The notes under the pieces were generated by a model that was not told where the DNA came from, made no database searches, and worked only from the letters and a program-made list of their open reading frames with translations. This document shows positions 1 through 11,282 of a DNA stretch of 64,000 nucleotides, in pieces (the stretch's first letter is position 1; the number at the start of each line of letters is the position of its first letter). This stretch comes from Lactarius indigo (lineage: Eukaryota; Basidiomycota; Agaricomycetes; Russulales; Russulaceae). The stretch covers positions 62,001 through 126,000 of the forward strand of contig JAFKAC010000058.1 of the NCBI GenBank assembly GCA_025766275.1, written 5' to 3'. The position numbers were made by a program, and so were the translations under genes.

Positions 1-38
1 AGAATTACAATGCAAGGCCCTCACCCAGACTGATGGGT

Positions 39-2111
39 TCAGGCATCCCGAAAACCCTCTTTCCCCCATAGGTCCTGCAGTATGAGGTCCTTTACTTCGT
101 CCGTGCTATTGGCCACCTGTGTGAGCCATTCCTTCACCTGTTCTCTGGCCGTCTTCGTACTTGCCGCGTTGATTTGGGGTATGGGCGTCGTGCTTGGTGC
201 TGGTGACATGTATCCCGGCAGTGACGGGGCATACTGTGAGGGCGCGTATTGGGATACAGGCCCTGGGGGGTACCCGGCCGTTTCGGTCATACAACTGCTG
301 GATGCAGCGGTCGGCCACTGTTGCTGCACGTGTGGATGCGGGCAATTTCGTGAGAGGTGTCCTGGGGCATGACAGTTATAGCAAAGGACGTTCCTTAAAT
401 CCCTTTGAGAGCCTCCTCTCCCTCGTCCTCTTGCTCCCGGCCCTCCTCTCGGTGGGAATGGCGGCGTGGGCCAGTTGTGATGCGGCAGTTTATTGAAATC
501 GATATCTTCAGACCCCACCAACCTTACCTTAGTGCGGTCCGCTGAGGTATCCATGGCCCAGGGATTGGTTTGTGGTAGGTTTTGTGGAACTGCCCATCCT
601 GCGTTGCCACTTTGCTTCTTCGGCTGCGTCGTCGTATTTTTGTACTCGTTGAGCCTCGCCTTGAGGTGTATGTAGTTCTTCTGCCGTTTGAGGATGGCTC
701 TCTTCCAGTCATCGAAAGTTATCGGGTCGTCAAATTGGAACGCGTTTTTGAAGAGTTCCTTGGGCAAACCTGACGTGAAGAGGTCAATGGTTTGCGGTTC
801 ATTGAGGCAGTAGTGAGCCTTCCGTGCGAGCTGTTCAAAGTCATTGATGTACTTGTCAATGTCCTCGCCTGTCATTTTGTAGCCTTTTCATAGTATAGCT
901 TGGGCTTGTTCTCATTCTAATGTGTTTTCGAAGCGCTGGCTGAAGCTGTCGGCAACGGCTTCCCAGAGCGCTGGAGTGTAAGGACTGATTCCTCGTTGTA
1001 TCTGTCGATTGAGCCAATTCAGGAAGGATAACACCCATTCGCTGACGGCTCCGCCTTTGATGTAGGATAGGAACAGGAGGCATCTCCTGTAGTCGTTTCG
1101 CATGATGGGGGCGTCCAAATTCATGCCCCAATAGACATGCCACTGCATCAGGAACTGGTCTATTTTGAGTCTGTCTCCATCAAAAATGGAAGGTGGCTCG
1201 CCGGTGAGTTTCTCATTATGATGTCCTCCTCCTCCTCCTCCAGCGTCTCCTCCTCCGCCTCTGCCTCCGCCGCCTCCTCCAGGCGGTCCACTAGGCGGTC
1301 TTCGCGGTGGCTCGGTTCTTCGTAAATCGAAAGGGACCCCCCCTCCTGGCGGTGGTGGTGGATCTCCACTGGGTCTGCCGCTTCCTGGCGGTAGCTCCAA
1401 TGCGATGGGTCATTCTGAAGGCGGGTCTCCTCTGTCGGACCCTATTGCTCGAAATATTGCGGTGTCGTCTGCCATCATTCGTCTTCCAGTTTCTGGGTTG
1501 ATAGGCATGAGTATTTCTCTTGCCTCTGCTCGTATGGCGCGCGATTCTTCAAGCGCCACTTCTTCCATTGCTTGAGTGATGGTGGCCATGATGGCTGGCG
1601 ATCGAATATGAATGGGTTCTGGCTTGGTAATGTGGGCGGACTCAGCTCGTTCGAGGAGAAGATCTTGTATCGCTCCTCCGCTTGTTTCTGTCTGAGCAGG
1701 TTCTCGCCCCTCGCTTTCTTCTTGACTCTGTGCTTCTCCTTCTTCTTCCTCGGATACTACTTCTCCAGTAGAGTGCTCTCTTACTTGCCCGTCGATGGGA
1801 CCCCAGTCGGCTCTGCTGTTGAGCTCTCGCGCATCAATATCACAGTGATATCGAGGTCCTGCTGGTCGTATTGCGTCCCACTGGGAGTCTATTGGATTCC
1901 ACGTAACTTCTACCCAACACAAGTGGTCGAAGTTGAACTCAACTGGGCGGAACCTGGTAGGTCCATTGAACTCCACAAAATATCTGGTTTCTTCCTGTCT
2001 GTCCCTCCAACTAGCAGCTTGTAGAAAGCGCGTGGGGACGTTTCGCTCTCCTCTTCTTGGGATTGAATAAGGACGGAAACTCGTCCACTGATCTCTTGTT
2101 GTTACGGCCAC
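39..2111 (-). pseudogene. Ty3/gypsy-type retrotransposon gag, degenerate
   Basis: One continuous minus-strand frame runs through the region and is cut by three in-frame TGA codons (1410-1412, 912-914, 888-890) before its natural end at 39-41. The pieces read, in order, as an N-terminal part rich in acidic and Gln/Glu residues, a Pro/Gly-rich linker (about 1400-1200), a retrotransposon-gag capsid-like helical region (about 1200-780) and a CCHC zinc knuckle, CYNCHAPGHLSRNC, matching C-x2-C-x4-H-x4-C. Known role of the family: nucleocapsid and capsid protein packaging element RNA. The likely start is a GTG at 2109-2111 in a GTGGCC context where ATG would be expected, so the start codon may also be lost. 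No protease, reverse transcriptase or integrase is visible; pol would lie beyond the left edge. Seen: frame, stops, knuckle. Inferred: Ty3 affiliation. Confidence 0.85.
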
Positions 2112-2130
2112 GATGAGATCTTGGTCTTAA

Positions 2131-2660
2131 TGTAACGCCGTCACGGCGTGAGCTCGACTTGAGCACGAAGTGGCGATAACAACTTAGCGATATGACAGCC
2201 CTGCTGGCTTGAAGACGCGAAGGTCCAAGCTTACGTCGTGGTAAATACGCGGAGGTATACCAATAAGTTGAAGATTCAGGTCACAAGCGAAGTCAGACAA
2301 CTATTCTGAGACGGAGACGAAGAGAAAGAGAAGAGATGACAAGTGACGATTCAAGAAGACCAAGATGGCATATCTTGGTCTTCACAAGACAGTTTAAATA
2401 CAAGTTGAGCAGGCTTTCAAGCGCTGCTATGAGTCACAGTATGGTAGTGTCCGACGTATCGCGTAAGTAGCTCGAACCCTAATACTACTACTACTAGTAT
2501 TAGTGGTGTAGTCCTCAGTCAGCAATCAGCGCGCAATCTCCTATCGTACTCGTATCACCTATCGTAAGTCCGCAACTAATCTACCTTACCGCCGTAGTTG
2601 CAACCGGTACAGTAAGGGTCCTCAGTCAAAATACAGTGGTACGAGAGTCGAAGCGTGACA
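2131..2660 (-). mobile_element. 5' LTR of the Ty3-type element
   Basis: This noncoding 530-bp block sits directly upstream of the minus-strand gag. It is bounded by imperfect inverted ends (TGTAACGC at 2131, GCGTGACA ending 2660), the TG...CA signature of LTRs. The right boundary is fixed by comparison: base 2661 onward (CCACTCTTACG) matches the eIF3m-like remnant at 48022 onward, while bases left of 2661 do not match the sequence left of 48022. The expected 5-bp target duplication would therefore be CCACT; its partner lies outside the window. I could not identify a convincing tRNA primer-binding site between LTR and gag. Confidence 0.75.
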
Positions 2661-3090
2661 CCACTCTTACGTGTGATTGTCCAGTGAGGACTGAGTTGAG
2701 TTTGAGGAGCGGGTCAAAGTTGAATATGGTCGGGTTGAACAGGGTCATGACAGTTGTGTCGGGAGTAGCAAGCTGCGTCGGCTTCGATATGGGGTCTAAT
2801 GAGCGGGTGCTTATGAGCTTGTAGTGGTAGGCCGTATCTCTGCCCAGATAGCAAGGCGTGTGAAGTGTGTGAAGCGGAGAGGGAGAGGATGCAAACAACT
2901 GTACTGTTTTGGAAAAGACGTCGACAAAGCGTTCCCAAAGCGTGATCATCCTCTTCAGCAAATTCTCAACGTCAGAGGGGGAGATCTGCAGCATGGCCAG
3001 CTCGTCGTTTGTGCTAGTGAAGAGCGCGTTGTAGACCAGGAGAAGAAGGGAAGATTATCGTGGTTGGTGGGAGCATGTTGAAATCATCAA
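2661..3090 (-). pseudogene. eIF3m-like PCI gene fragment (e1)
   Basis: A minus-strand open frame (2994 down to the LTR junction) reads through a stretch typical of the helical region before the PCI domain of eIF3 subunit M: a segment with NDELAMLQISPSDVE, then VDVFSK, then AYHYKLISTRSLDP, then PTIFNFDPLLKLNSVL. The family aligns peptides of the form DVEKW...W, a Lys/Ala-rich helix and DPxxFxFDxLxxLxxV in this order. The normal protein is a roughly 400-residue eIF3 subunit; here only about 110 residues remain, because the LTR insertion cuts the 3' side and the 5' exons are absent. Its closest relative in the window is at 47590-52620. Not expected to be functional. Confidence 0.75.
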
Positions 3091-3239
3091 GATCCAGTAG
3101 ATGAGAAATGAGGCCAGGGGAAACTATAGCGGGGGGAAATGCATACACATTACTTGATCGGGGACTTTATTTAAGTCAAGTAATAAGCCAAGTCACCTCG
3201 ATGTCACCATGAACATCCAGACGTTATCTGAGCTTTCAT

Positions 3240-3880
3240 ACGAAACCAACTTTGATGGCCAGGTCCAAGAAAATGCCAGACTTTCAAGCCACCGAACGTG
3301 ACAGTCTTGCGTGCCACCTTCACAGCCCGATCATAATGTAAACCCAGGACATAATCCGACTTCGCAGGTGGCTCTGCATTCTCTTTCGCCGATGTCTACT
3401 GGATTCTCGCCAGACGCAAATTTATTCGGAAAATCTATTCTGGATCTAGACCGCTGGCATTGGGTTTGTGTAGAGCCAGACGACTTGCGGCTATATCCTG
3501 CAGACCCTCTTTTCACTCCGTTCAACCGCGAGTGATAAGCTTCCCAAACCAGGCCTGGCAAGAGACTTGACCATGACCACTTACGACAGCGCCTAAAACT
3601 AACCATCGTCCCCTAATACACGAAGTTTTAGACAACGCTCTAACCCAACTTAATTTTCAGCCTCTGCAAAGCGCCTCCGCCCATTTCTCACAAGAGGCAA
3701 TGCCCTGCCCTTCACAAGGGAACGTTGATGTAGAGAAGTGCCTTACGAGGACTTGTCCATCTATGTTCGCAATTGCTTACGTAGTTCAGATTGGGTTTCG
3801 GAATTTTCGCAATACTGTATCGTTGCAGTGAGGTGGAGTGCCTATGTTTCTGTGCGTTATCTGCGTTGGGTGACAGGCGG
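3240..3880 (-). other. Conserved minus-strand block X, copy 1 (unidentified)
   Basis: This block recurs at 52740-53520 (closest), 39900-41180 and 58010-59400, with a more diverged relative at 26990-28260. Short open frames occur on both strands but none is conserved as a whole. The most protein-like motif in the set, EALxLxAAMQY, reads on the minus strand in the copies at about 41080, 59240 and 27620 and is decayed here (3840 region). It sits directly 3' of the eIF3m-like remnant on the same strand. I do not recognise the ancestral gene; it could be a decayed neighbouring gene or noncoding repeat. Confidence 0.45.
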
Positions 3881-3889
3881 GGGGGAAGG

Positions 3890-5490
3890 CGAGTTTGGCT
3901 GCAGGAAGTAAGGAGTGCACGGTGTTAAGGTGAAGCTCGGAGTTGAACCGAATATGCACTCCGCAGCACGCAAATTCTGACGACCTGCGTGAGCTTGTCC
4001 ATTAACAAGCCAGCAGGGGTCGTCTTATTTACGATAACCTCAACATATGGTTAATGTCAGGAAGAAAAGGAGTGGGGGAGAGCTCACAATCATGACCCAG
4101 CGCTCAAATTGGGTTGCGGACGCCTTCAGCACAGTGGCTACTTGCACGTAGTAGGGTCCTGATTGGTGCTCTGGAATCCATGGTCAGTAAGGAAGAGCAT
4201 GTTGCACTCGAGCCAAGCAGCATCCAGACCAGTATTTACTTTTTGCGCTGTCGTTGAAGGGTGGTGCGTAGAAGAGAGACAGACTCCCAGATACGTACCA
4301 TGTTCCTCGGTGTCTACATGCGTATGTTGTCTGGCGTGCAGGTCGTCAAGCCTCCCACTTAGGAATATCCATAGGAGTGCAAACGGCGGGTGCGGTGATG
4401 CATCGAGGTTGGCATCGAACTCGAAGAGCAGGACAAAGTCGAAGATGGTCAAGTCTGACAGGGCCACAGCGATTGAGTCAATCAAAGCGGAAATGTTGCC
4501 GGAGATGGGAGGTCTTCTGTATCGGAGAGCGGGCATCAGTTGGTGAGGAAGAAAGAGAGGCAGAGACCATACGGGTGTCTTGCTTTAGAAGACACATTGA
4601 CAAGGTGCTCCAAGCAGGCGTTCTTCTTTGAGGGCATGAAGTCACATTACTTTAGTCACTTCTCGTCACCAGCGCAGCACATGCAGCTTCTTCGTTTGTA
4701 CTGGCAAGATTTAGGGCCTGTCCGGCACGGCTGGGCCCTGAAACAATGTTTCAATGGACCCTCTGTTTCCCACCTGGGAAACAGAGGCTGCGGTGAAACA
4801 TTGTTTTAATTATCCAGGACCTCCGAACGCATTGACATACAAAAATAAAAACATTGTTTTGAATCGTCTCATTACATGACAAAGCGTGACATCGTTACAT
4901 CAAGATCCTGAGCACACCTACCAAATTGAGTGGCAAGCGCGAGAATCAGAGCCGCCATCGGGCTCATCCCCTCACCACTTATCATATGGCATGCAAGTCC
5001 TGCCACGAGGCAAGCTGCAAATAACAACTATGGAGGCCACTACAGTGCCAGCAGCAAGGCAGTGGTAACAATATTTATACCCTTGCTCTCACTTAGTACA
5101 GCGTAGATACGATTATTGCTGAATATTGAAATGGAAGTCCTCTAATTACTGTTATATGCACGCGCGCCTGAGTGCCAACGTGTGGAGCATATATTGTAAC
5201 ACGGGTGGTCACAGTCACTCTCGACACAGAGAAAGTCAAAGGAAAAAGAGGTCAGACCTCTTTTTCTGGTTGGCAGGGAGAATCTCATTCTTGTTTCCCA
5301 GTCTCTCGTGACACAAGGTTTGCCGAACGCGTTACATTCTCATTCTCAATTAATTAAAACATTGTTTATGGTTTGGCCCATGTCTCACGCAAGAAAGCGT
5401 TTGCCGGACAGGCCCTTAGGAGCGTGTTGGAGACCCGATGACGGAGGGCAGGTAGTCGTGAGAGCGTACAGTGAAGACCCGAGGTCACGA
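3890..5490 (-). pseudogene. eIF3m-like PCI pseudogene (e2), split by a MITE
   Basis: Reading leftward from about 5480, the minus strand shows the LPxxxxVSNTLL and LASTNEE strands of the helical region, then (4540-4440) a helix ending DSIAVALSDLTIFDFVLLFEFDA, then LFxLLxIFLSGRLDDLHA and HTHVDTEEHG with a donor-like GTACGT right after it (about 4300). Next comes an exon with LDAAWLECNMLFLTDHGFQ (4240-4150), the PCI winged-helix-like stretch with ATVLKASATQFERWVMIV and a GTGAGC donor (about 4090), and lastly AGLLMDKLTQ (about 4010). This is the exon order and peptide order of eIF3m. The MITE at 4714-5415 splits it, frames shift several times and the 5' third of the gene is missing. It is the clearest full-order copy in the array. 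Divergent to the DUF6535 gene starting at 5613. Confidence 0.8.
4714..5415. mobile_element. PIF/Harbinger-type MITE, 702 bp
   Basis: Perfect 14-bp terminal inverted repeats GGGCCTGTCCGGCA face each other at 4714-4727 and 5402-5415, flanked by a direct TTA at 4711-4713 and 5416-5418. A 3-bp TWA target duplication with GGGCCTGT-like ends is the hallmark of PIF/Harbinger elements and Tourist-like MITEs. The paralogous units at about 36056 and 54283 read GATATA(G/A)GAGCGCG without the insert, giving empty sites. No transposase ORF is present, so the element is non-autonomous. It interrupts the eIF3m-like pseudogene e2. Confidence 0.9.
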
Positions 5491-5612
5491 AGTCACGTGC
5501 GATGTCACAAAGGGCGGTCACTCTGGCCGATCGCCGGACTGTTCTACTAGACTAGGCTACCCCACCACATCATACTCTCTAACAATCGACACACATTACA
5601 GTCTTCACTGCA
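5480..5612 (+). promoter_or_regulatory. Type I upstream block of DUF6535 copy A
   Basis: The spacer between the minus-strand eIF3m remnant and the ATG at 5613 is shared with 36120-36280 and 54340-54476. It carries a palindromic CACGTG (5494-5499) followed by GTCACAAAGGGCGGTCACTC and a pyrimidine-rich stretch with ACAATCGACACACATTACAG just before the start. CACGTG is the core site of bHLH factors such as Cbf1. Promoter function is inferred from position and conservation only. Confidence 0.5.
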
Positions 5613-8394
5613 ATGTCCCGGGTTCCTCACGAGGCTAGCAATGTACCCAACACAGGATTTAGTGAAGGTACCATTCTAGTTCTCCCACATGACTCTATCC
5701 TCGTATTCTCACCAAGGTTCTCACCTCACTGCCGTCAAATAGGTGACCACCGGTACCAACCTCCGTCGGCACAGAATCAAGCATCACATGGTGTATCTAA
5801 TTTCGTCGATGGTTCCGGGCCTATATTCTCGATGTACATGGAAATGGCGATGGAAGAGGACAAGAAGATGGTCGAGAACTGGAAAGCGGATGCAGACGGC
5901 ATCCTCATATTTGTGCATCTCTGTCTTTTAATCTCGTGCTTCGTACTGACCCAAATCTCATAGACCGGTTTATTCTCTGCTGCTGTCGCATCCTTGATCT
6001 CGGTCTCAATTCAGGATATTCGACCGAACCCACAGGACACCTCCAATTTCTACCTCGCAAATATCTACCAGACTACTGTCAACCCCAATATCTCGACTTC
6101 CCTCCCCACTTCCCCTCCCCCATTCTCTCCGCCTAACTATGCGGTTTGGGTAAACTCACTTTGGTTCTTGAGCTTGGTCATCAGTCTTACCTGTGCTCTG
6201 CTCGCGACGTTGGTGCAGCAATGGGCACGAAGATATCTCAAGGTTACTCAGACACGTTACAGTCCACATAAGCAAGCACGGATCCGTGCATTCTTTGCTG
6301 AAGGTATCGACAAGTATCTCCTTCCGTCGGTGGTCGAAACACTTCCCGCACTTCTCCCTGTTCTTGTTCTTCACCGGCCTGGTTGTGTTCCTTCACAACG
6401 TCAATATCACAAATTTCAAGCTGGTGTTGTCATGGGTCAGGATTTGTACGGCTGTGTACGGATGCATCACAGTCATGCCAATCATTCGTCATGACAGCCC
6501 ATACTATACATCACTTTCGTCATCTGTGTGGCTCATTGTTACTGGGATGCCATATGTCATCTATGGGGTCTTTCGGTGGTTTACTTGGTCCGTGTACTTT
6601 CATTATAGGACCACTCACTTTCGGGGCTTGAAGGAAAGTTATCGCAAACTGCTCGTGCAGGGCATGCAGAAAACTGCCGAGGAAACTGCCTTGAAATCTC
6701 CATCAGCCATCGACACTCGTGCCTTCATGTGGACGTTCGACTGTCTGGACGAAGATAAAGAACTGGAGCGCTTCTTCTCTGGCTTACCCGGCATTCGCAG
6801 CTCAAAGGTGGTCAAAGATCCTCTGCCCAGTCTCACTGGAGATGCCAAAGACAAGCTTTCCAATGCATTGACAGGATTTTTTTACCGCACACTCTCATCC
6901 GATTTGCTTCCCGGGTCTGTCAAAAACCACCGGGCCATCAGCTTCGCGAAAGCCCTTGACCCGCTGCAATTTCCTTATGCATTCTGGCATGTCCTCCACA
7001 GGGTCATTTCCTCAGATCAACATAGCGGACTGCAAACTACTGAATTTATCCGTGTCATGAGAGGTTGGCGCAGTGGTGGAGACCAACGAACTCAATTACT
7101 TGGAGAGGCCATGTTCACCTGTCTTATTGCAGGAGCGCAACGCCGCGACAATTCTTGGCTTATTTCTGCACCCAATAGACTGGGAATCTCAGAAGCTGAC
7201 CTCAGACGCTACACCACAGACGGCAACCTGTCACTTACAAGCTTAATTTGCATCACTCGCCACCAATTTAGCCAGTTCGGGAAACCGTCCTGGCCAGCTC
7301 CTTGGTTCTCGCAAATTTTAGAGAAAGCTTCGGAATTCGATGTGCGAGATACATCACCCGATCTGCAGCACGACTTCTGTGCACTCTGGAATCAAATCGT
7401 TCTCAACGCGCAAAATGATGGCGATCGGAGGATGGCGACATGGATCCTCAGACCGATTCGGAAGGTATACATGGCTCTTCATGAAGGTACCGATGCTGCC
7501 CCAACACAATTCTCCGCCTCCACCGATGATTATGATGACGTTCTGTTCGACCCAAGCTCGTATCCACGGTGCGACTTCGTTAGCCATATTCACGACCCTT
7601 CCTCCACAACCTCAGCTCACTCTGTCCTGCACGATAACGATGCGCCGCTCCCTGATCCCCTTACCAGTTCCGATGTGCCTTCCTCGTCCGCACCTGCCCC
7701 ACCTCAAGTCCTCGAAAGCCTCACGGATATACCGCTTGACAACTGCCACCCCCAGACCGCTCATCAGACGACCACTGAAGTCGTCTCATTTTCTATCACC
7801 TCACCAGATCCAGCGACCGCTGATGCTTTGGTCACCTCTGGTCGAACAATACTCCACCCTACTTCCGCAACCTCGACATCCGCCCCTCTTCTTTCCTCTA
7901 CCTCACCACCTGCTGCCATCACCCTCCAGCATAACGCAGACCTCATGGCGCCTTCCGATCCACCAAACCACCCTTCTTCAGCTTCTCATATAATTCTCGA
8001 AAATACACTTCCTACAGGTTTGTCCCCGTCTTCATACTCATCTATGACTCGACCCGACCCCTCGCCGTCTTCCACAGAATGTCATCGCTCGGCAATAGTC
8101 CCTACAATGCCCAGCGCTGCGATGGGGCCAGCCTCTGTACCTTATCTATGTGCTGTTGCCAGGGGCGATGGCAGCGGTCAGCCCGGGTCGTGCAAGGAAG
8201 AGGACGCTCTTGATTCCCGTTCAGTAAATCGCGCAATTCGTACGAATATCATGACCCCAGAACCTCCATCACAATCCCCATTACTGCCATCAAATGCTGA
8301 CTCGGACGTAGCAGTTGCGGCACCTGCTTTGCGAGCTGAGCGTACAGGAGATCATTCACCACATCCTCCATATTTCATGTATGATATCGTTTAA
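5613..8394 (+). pseudogene. DUF6535 family membrane protein, copy A (single frameshift)
   Basis: Exons: 5613-5667 (MSRVPHEA start), 5743-5912, 5964-8017 and 8078-8394, in the same four-exon pattern as the intact paralogs. The N-terminal domain has GLFSAAVASLISVSIQDIR (helix 1) and a second helix around NSLWFLSLVISLTCALLATL. Near 6355, 8 bp present in all intact paralogs are missing, at the point where they read LLHISLFLFF. The frame shifts inside helix 3 and stops at 6494 unless corrected. Downstream of the lesion the frame is open to the normal YDIV ending, including the conserved cytosolic region with FMWTFD and FFSGLPG. The last intron (8018-8077) is 60 nt and has no in-frame stop. Probably a recent pseudogene; an assembly error would be the alternative. 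Confidence 0.8.
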
Positions 8395-8720
8395 CGCGTC
8401 CTTCACTGACTTAGATGTGCGTGTGTGATTAGGCATATATTTTCTATTGGGTTCTTGATACCACCATTCTGATTCTATTCAATACTTATTTCATCTCATC
8501 TATATACCGTCCTCTAAATACTATATGTATACTCGAGTAGAGCGAGGATCTCGGCCTTCCCTTCGGGCTAACGAGTGTAGCTAAAAGAGACGTGCGCACC
8601 TGCGTACCATCTCTGTCTCCTCAGCTTCGATAGTGTCTGCTGGCGACTATTGGCTGCTTGGGTTTTCTTGTCGGAAGAACGCTGCTACCATCGAGAATGA
8701 CAGATGTCCGAGGATGCAGT
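8395..8720. repeat. Shared downstream block after DUF6535 genes
   Basis: Every DUF6535 unit is followed by the same kind of sequence: an AT-rich stretch with GGGTATATATT-like and GTATATACT-like motifs, a GTGGCGAAATGTGTA-like motif, then a GC-richer segment. The same block follows at 11283, 15718, 24047, 25796, 34617, 39046, 47440, 57222 and 61363. It probably holds the 3' UTR and poly(A) region of the plus-strand gene and the 3' end of the convergent minus-strand remnant. No gene seen. Confidence 0.5.
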
Positions 8721-10920
8721 AAGGGGTCGCGTCCAGAGAGTACGTGTCGGACTTATCTGTGATCACGTGATCAGTCGCGTACTTGAGGTTGAGGCACGCG
8801 GAGGTCAGAAATAGTCAAATGGAAGCTACGGTACCGCACTCTTTCTGCTCGCTGGCCCTCTCCGCTTTTCATGTTCCTGTCTTATTGACCGGTCTTCCTT
8901 CAATGCGTGAATACGTCGATGGTCATTGTGACCTCGGCGATGTACTCAAGCGATAGCAAATGGGCGATATTTGCGGAGCTAGACACGACACATTGGCAAA
9001 ATCTAGAAAGGAGTAGAAGTGATGCACGGATTGATCGAGAACAGGATGAAATACGATCGGAAAGGGGAAGAGTGCCCTGCGCGAGGTATGGAAGCAGCTG
9101 CGGCTATGCCACCGACAATAGACACATTTCTCCGGTTGCCCCAGAATACAGATCACCTCTTCCAGTGCTTGGGAAGTGGAACGCGCGCCAGCGCTATACT
9201 ATCCTTCCTGTTGGCTGTAGGTCATCGAAACAGGTGCCAACGCCGACACAGCAACTCACCCGAGCCCATTCCATGCACGAAAGTACCGACCCATGCCCTC
9301 CGTCTCCGCCTCGCTCGGAGAAATGATCATCCCACCATCGTCACCATTGCCGCACAGGGCGTGAGTTTCTTCACGAATTCTATTGGCATGTGCGTACGGC
9401 ACCGGCATGCATGAGGTGACATACGTTCTAGTGAGACGGTTTTCCGACACGGGCCGGAGCGCAGTAAGGTGGGAGACTGTGAACGTGTACCGATAAGATG
9501 GGCGGTTCGATTATCGGAATAGTGGGCGTCGGAGCACTCTGTGAATAGCGAGGCACGGTACTCTGCGAACACCGGTGTCCGTGGCGGGTGCTTATGAAAG
9601 GGGCCGCTCGCAGCTCGTGAGCCCGCAGGCGCAAGTAGTAAGTAGTTGGTGGTGTGGTCGGCACAGATAAAATCTGAAAGCTCGATTCATGCGTGTTGTT
9701 TTGATGCTGACATGGCATCGCGAGAAGAGCATCTGGGGATAATGAGAGTACTCACATGGGAAATCCGGGCACGCAGAAGACTGTTGGCCGCCCCTAGGTG
9801 TGGAAAGCATTGAATAACGCTGGGACAATGATTCGGGTGCGGCGTGCGGTGAGACGTTTTACGTCGATGCGAGACGAGGTTTGTTGACTTTACTGGATCT
9901 GGAAAGACCAGGAAACGTAATGCTGCATTACCGTTTCGACACCATCCGTTGGTAAAGACTGGACAGACACCAGATGGCCTGTTGATAAGCAGGAGTAACT
10001 ACGGAGTTGGCATATCCTCCGCTCTCATCGCCAACAGTATTTCCACACTCACCCGAAAGCCTGTAACAATGAATAGCGAAGAGGTGCTGAAAGACCATAT
10101 GACAATCCTATCCCAAAAAATGTGCTGTCCAGAATGGAGCGGAGGCAGGAGACTCTGAACAGCGGGTCCCGGACTGAAGAAGTCCGTGTATCGATATATG
10201 AGTGTTATTTCATAGGCGACTGGCTACCACCTAAGTAGGGTAGAGCGCAGAGGAGGTCGTGGAGAGCGCGGTCAAGTGATGGAAGACGTGTGCGACGATG
10301 ACGAATACAGAAAGCGCTCGTCCATGGGTTAGGGTTACCGTACGCCCAAGTCATCACGTCATTCCTTCGTCTCTCTGCACTCGCGTTCGTCTCTCCTATG
10401 CTTTTAGCACAGAATGTGAGAACCGGATGATTTTGGAGTTGTTCAGGGAGATTGTATGTATTCTTTCGAAACGTATTCGGTCTGATCCTGTTTTTTTGTA
10501 TACACTACTGCCTCGTGCCCTCTCGTTCCCGAATGCACGCTGCTCACTGCACTATTCACCTTCTGATTGTCTCCATCGTCGCCGTTGTCTCGTACCTCTT
10601 ACCCTCTTCCTCTCCTGGCAATCTCTCCCACTTTCACCCTCTCCGGAGACATCCCTTAATCCAATCCGTATTTCCAAGACGTTCCGCATATCTCAGTTCG
10701 AACCCACCCCCGCTGCGACAGATTGGGAGAATCAGCATTTCTTTGAGCTCTCGAAGTACCGATCACACGATTTGATCCCTCAGGGTTCCGCCAACGCAAG
10801 AAATCTCAGGTCAAGTTGCTCGAGCTCATATTTACTTCCCGTGCTCTGCGTGCTTGTGTGTACGCTCAGGTCCGATGGAGCAATCCACCCGGTCAACTGA
10901 CACTCGGAAACTGTTCTAAA
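8721..10920. other. Region without recognisable gene
   Basis: Several open frames of 60-200 codons occur on both strands (the longest 10298-10900, plus strand), but they lack recognisable domains, overlap one another, and are not matched by the other units of the array. I see no tRNA, rRNA or transposon ends. The segment 10920-11170 runs into a short tandem duplication. Confidence 0.5.
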
Positions 10921-10943
10921 CCCACGGGGCTCAGGTGCCAATC

Positions 10944-11171
10944 ATCCAGTCAGGGGCCATTTCACCATTCTTTTCGTTTTTCGTCTTTCGGCGCTCGTGT
11001 TCACTTCCTCTCTGACTTCCCCGGATCTTCCACCACTGTCCCCGTCACTGTCTTTGCATCCAGTCAGGGGCCATTTCACCATTCTTTTCGTTTTTCGTCT
11101 TTCGGCGCTCGTGTTCACTTCCTCTCTGACTTCCCCGGATCTTCCACCACTGTCCCCGTCACTGTCTTTGG
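10944..11171. repeat. 114-bp perfect tandem duplication
   Basis: 10944-11057 and 11058-11171 are identical by eye. The end of the unit (GGATCTTCCACCACTGTCCC) resembles the start of DUF6535 exon 4 material seen near 42836, so the duplication affects the remnant directly downstream. Perfect identity suggests a young event. Confidence 0.85.
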
Positions 11172-11282
11172 CTACTGACGTAGCCATCGCAGGTCAGCCA
11201 TGGTGCTCTCTTGGTGCAGAGGATACAGGAGATCGTCGATCATCCTCCGCACCCTTCACACGGTCAGTATGATATCGTTTAA
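11172..11282 (+). pseudogene. DUF6535 terminal-exon remnant
   Basis: About 110 bp match the last exon of the paralogs: a CTGACGTAGCCATCGCAGG motif, a CTCTCTTGGTGCAGAGGAT motif and a terminal stretch TATGATATCGTTTAA encoding the family's YDIV ending. Nothing of exons 1-3 is left upstream. The closest relative in the window is the tail of the remnant at 42124-42973. Confidence 0.7.

Noticed and set aside
10298..10900. 200-codon plus-strand open frame
   Set aside because: No recognisable domain, unusual composition, overlaps other frames, no paralog in the array; not called as a gene.
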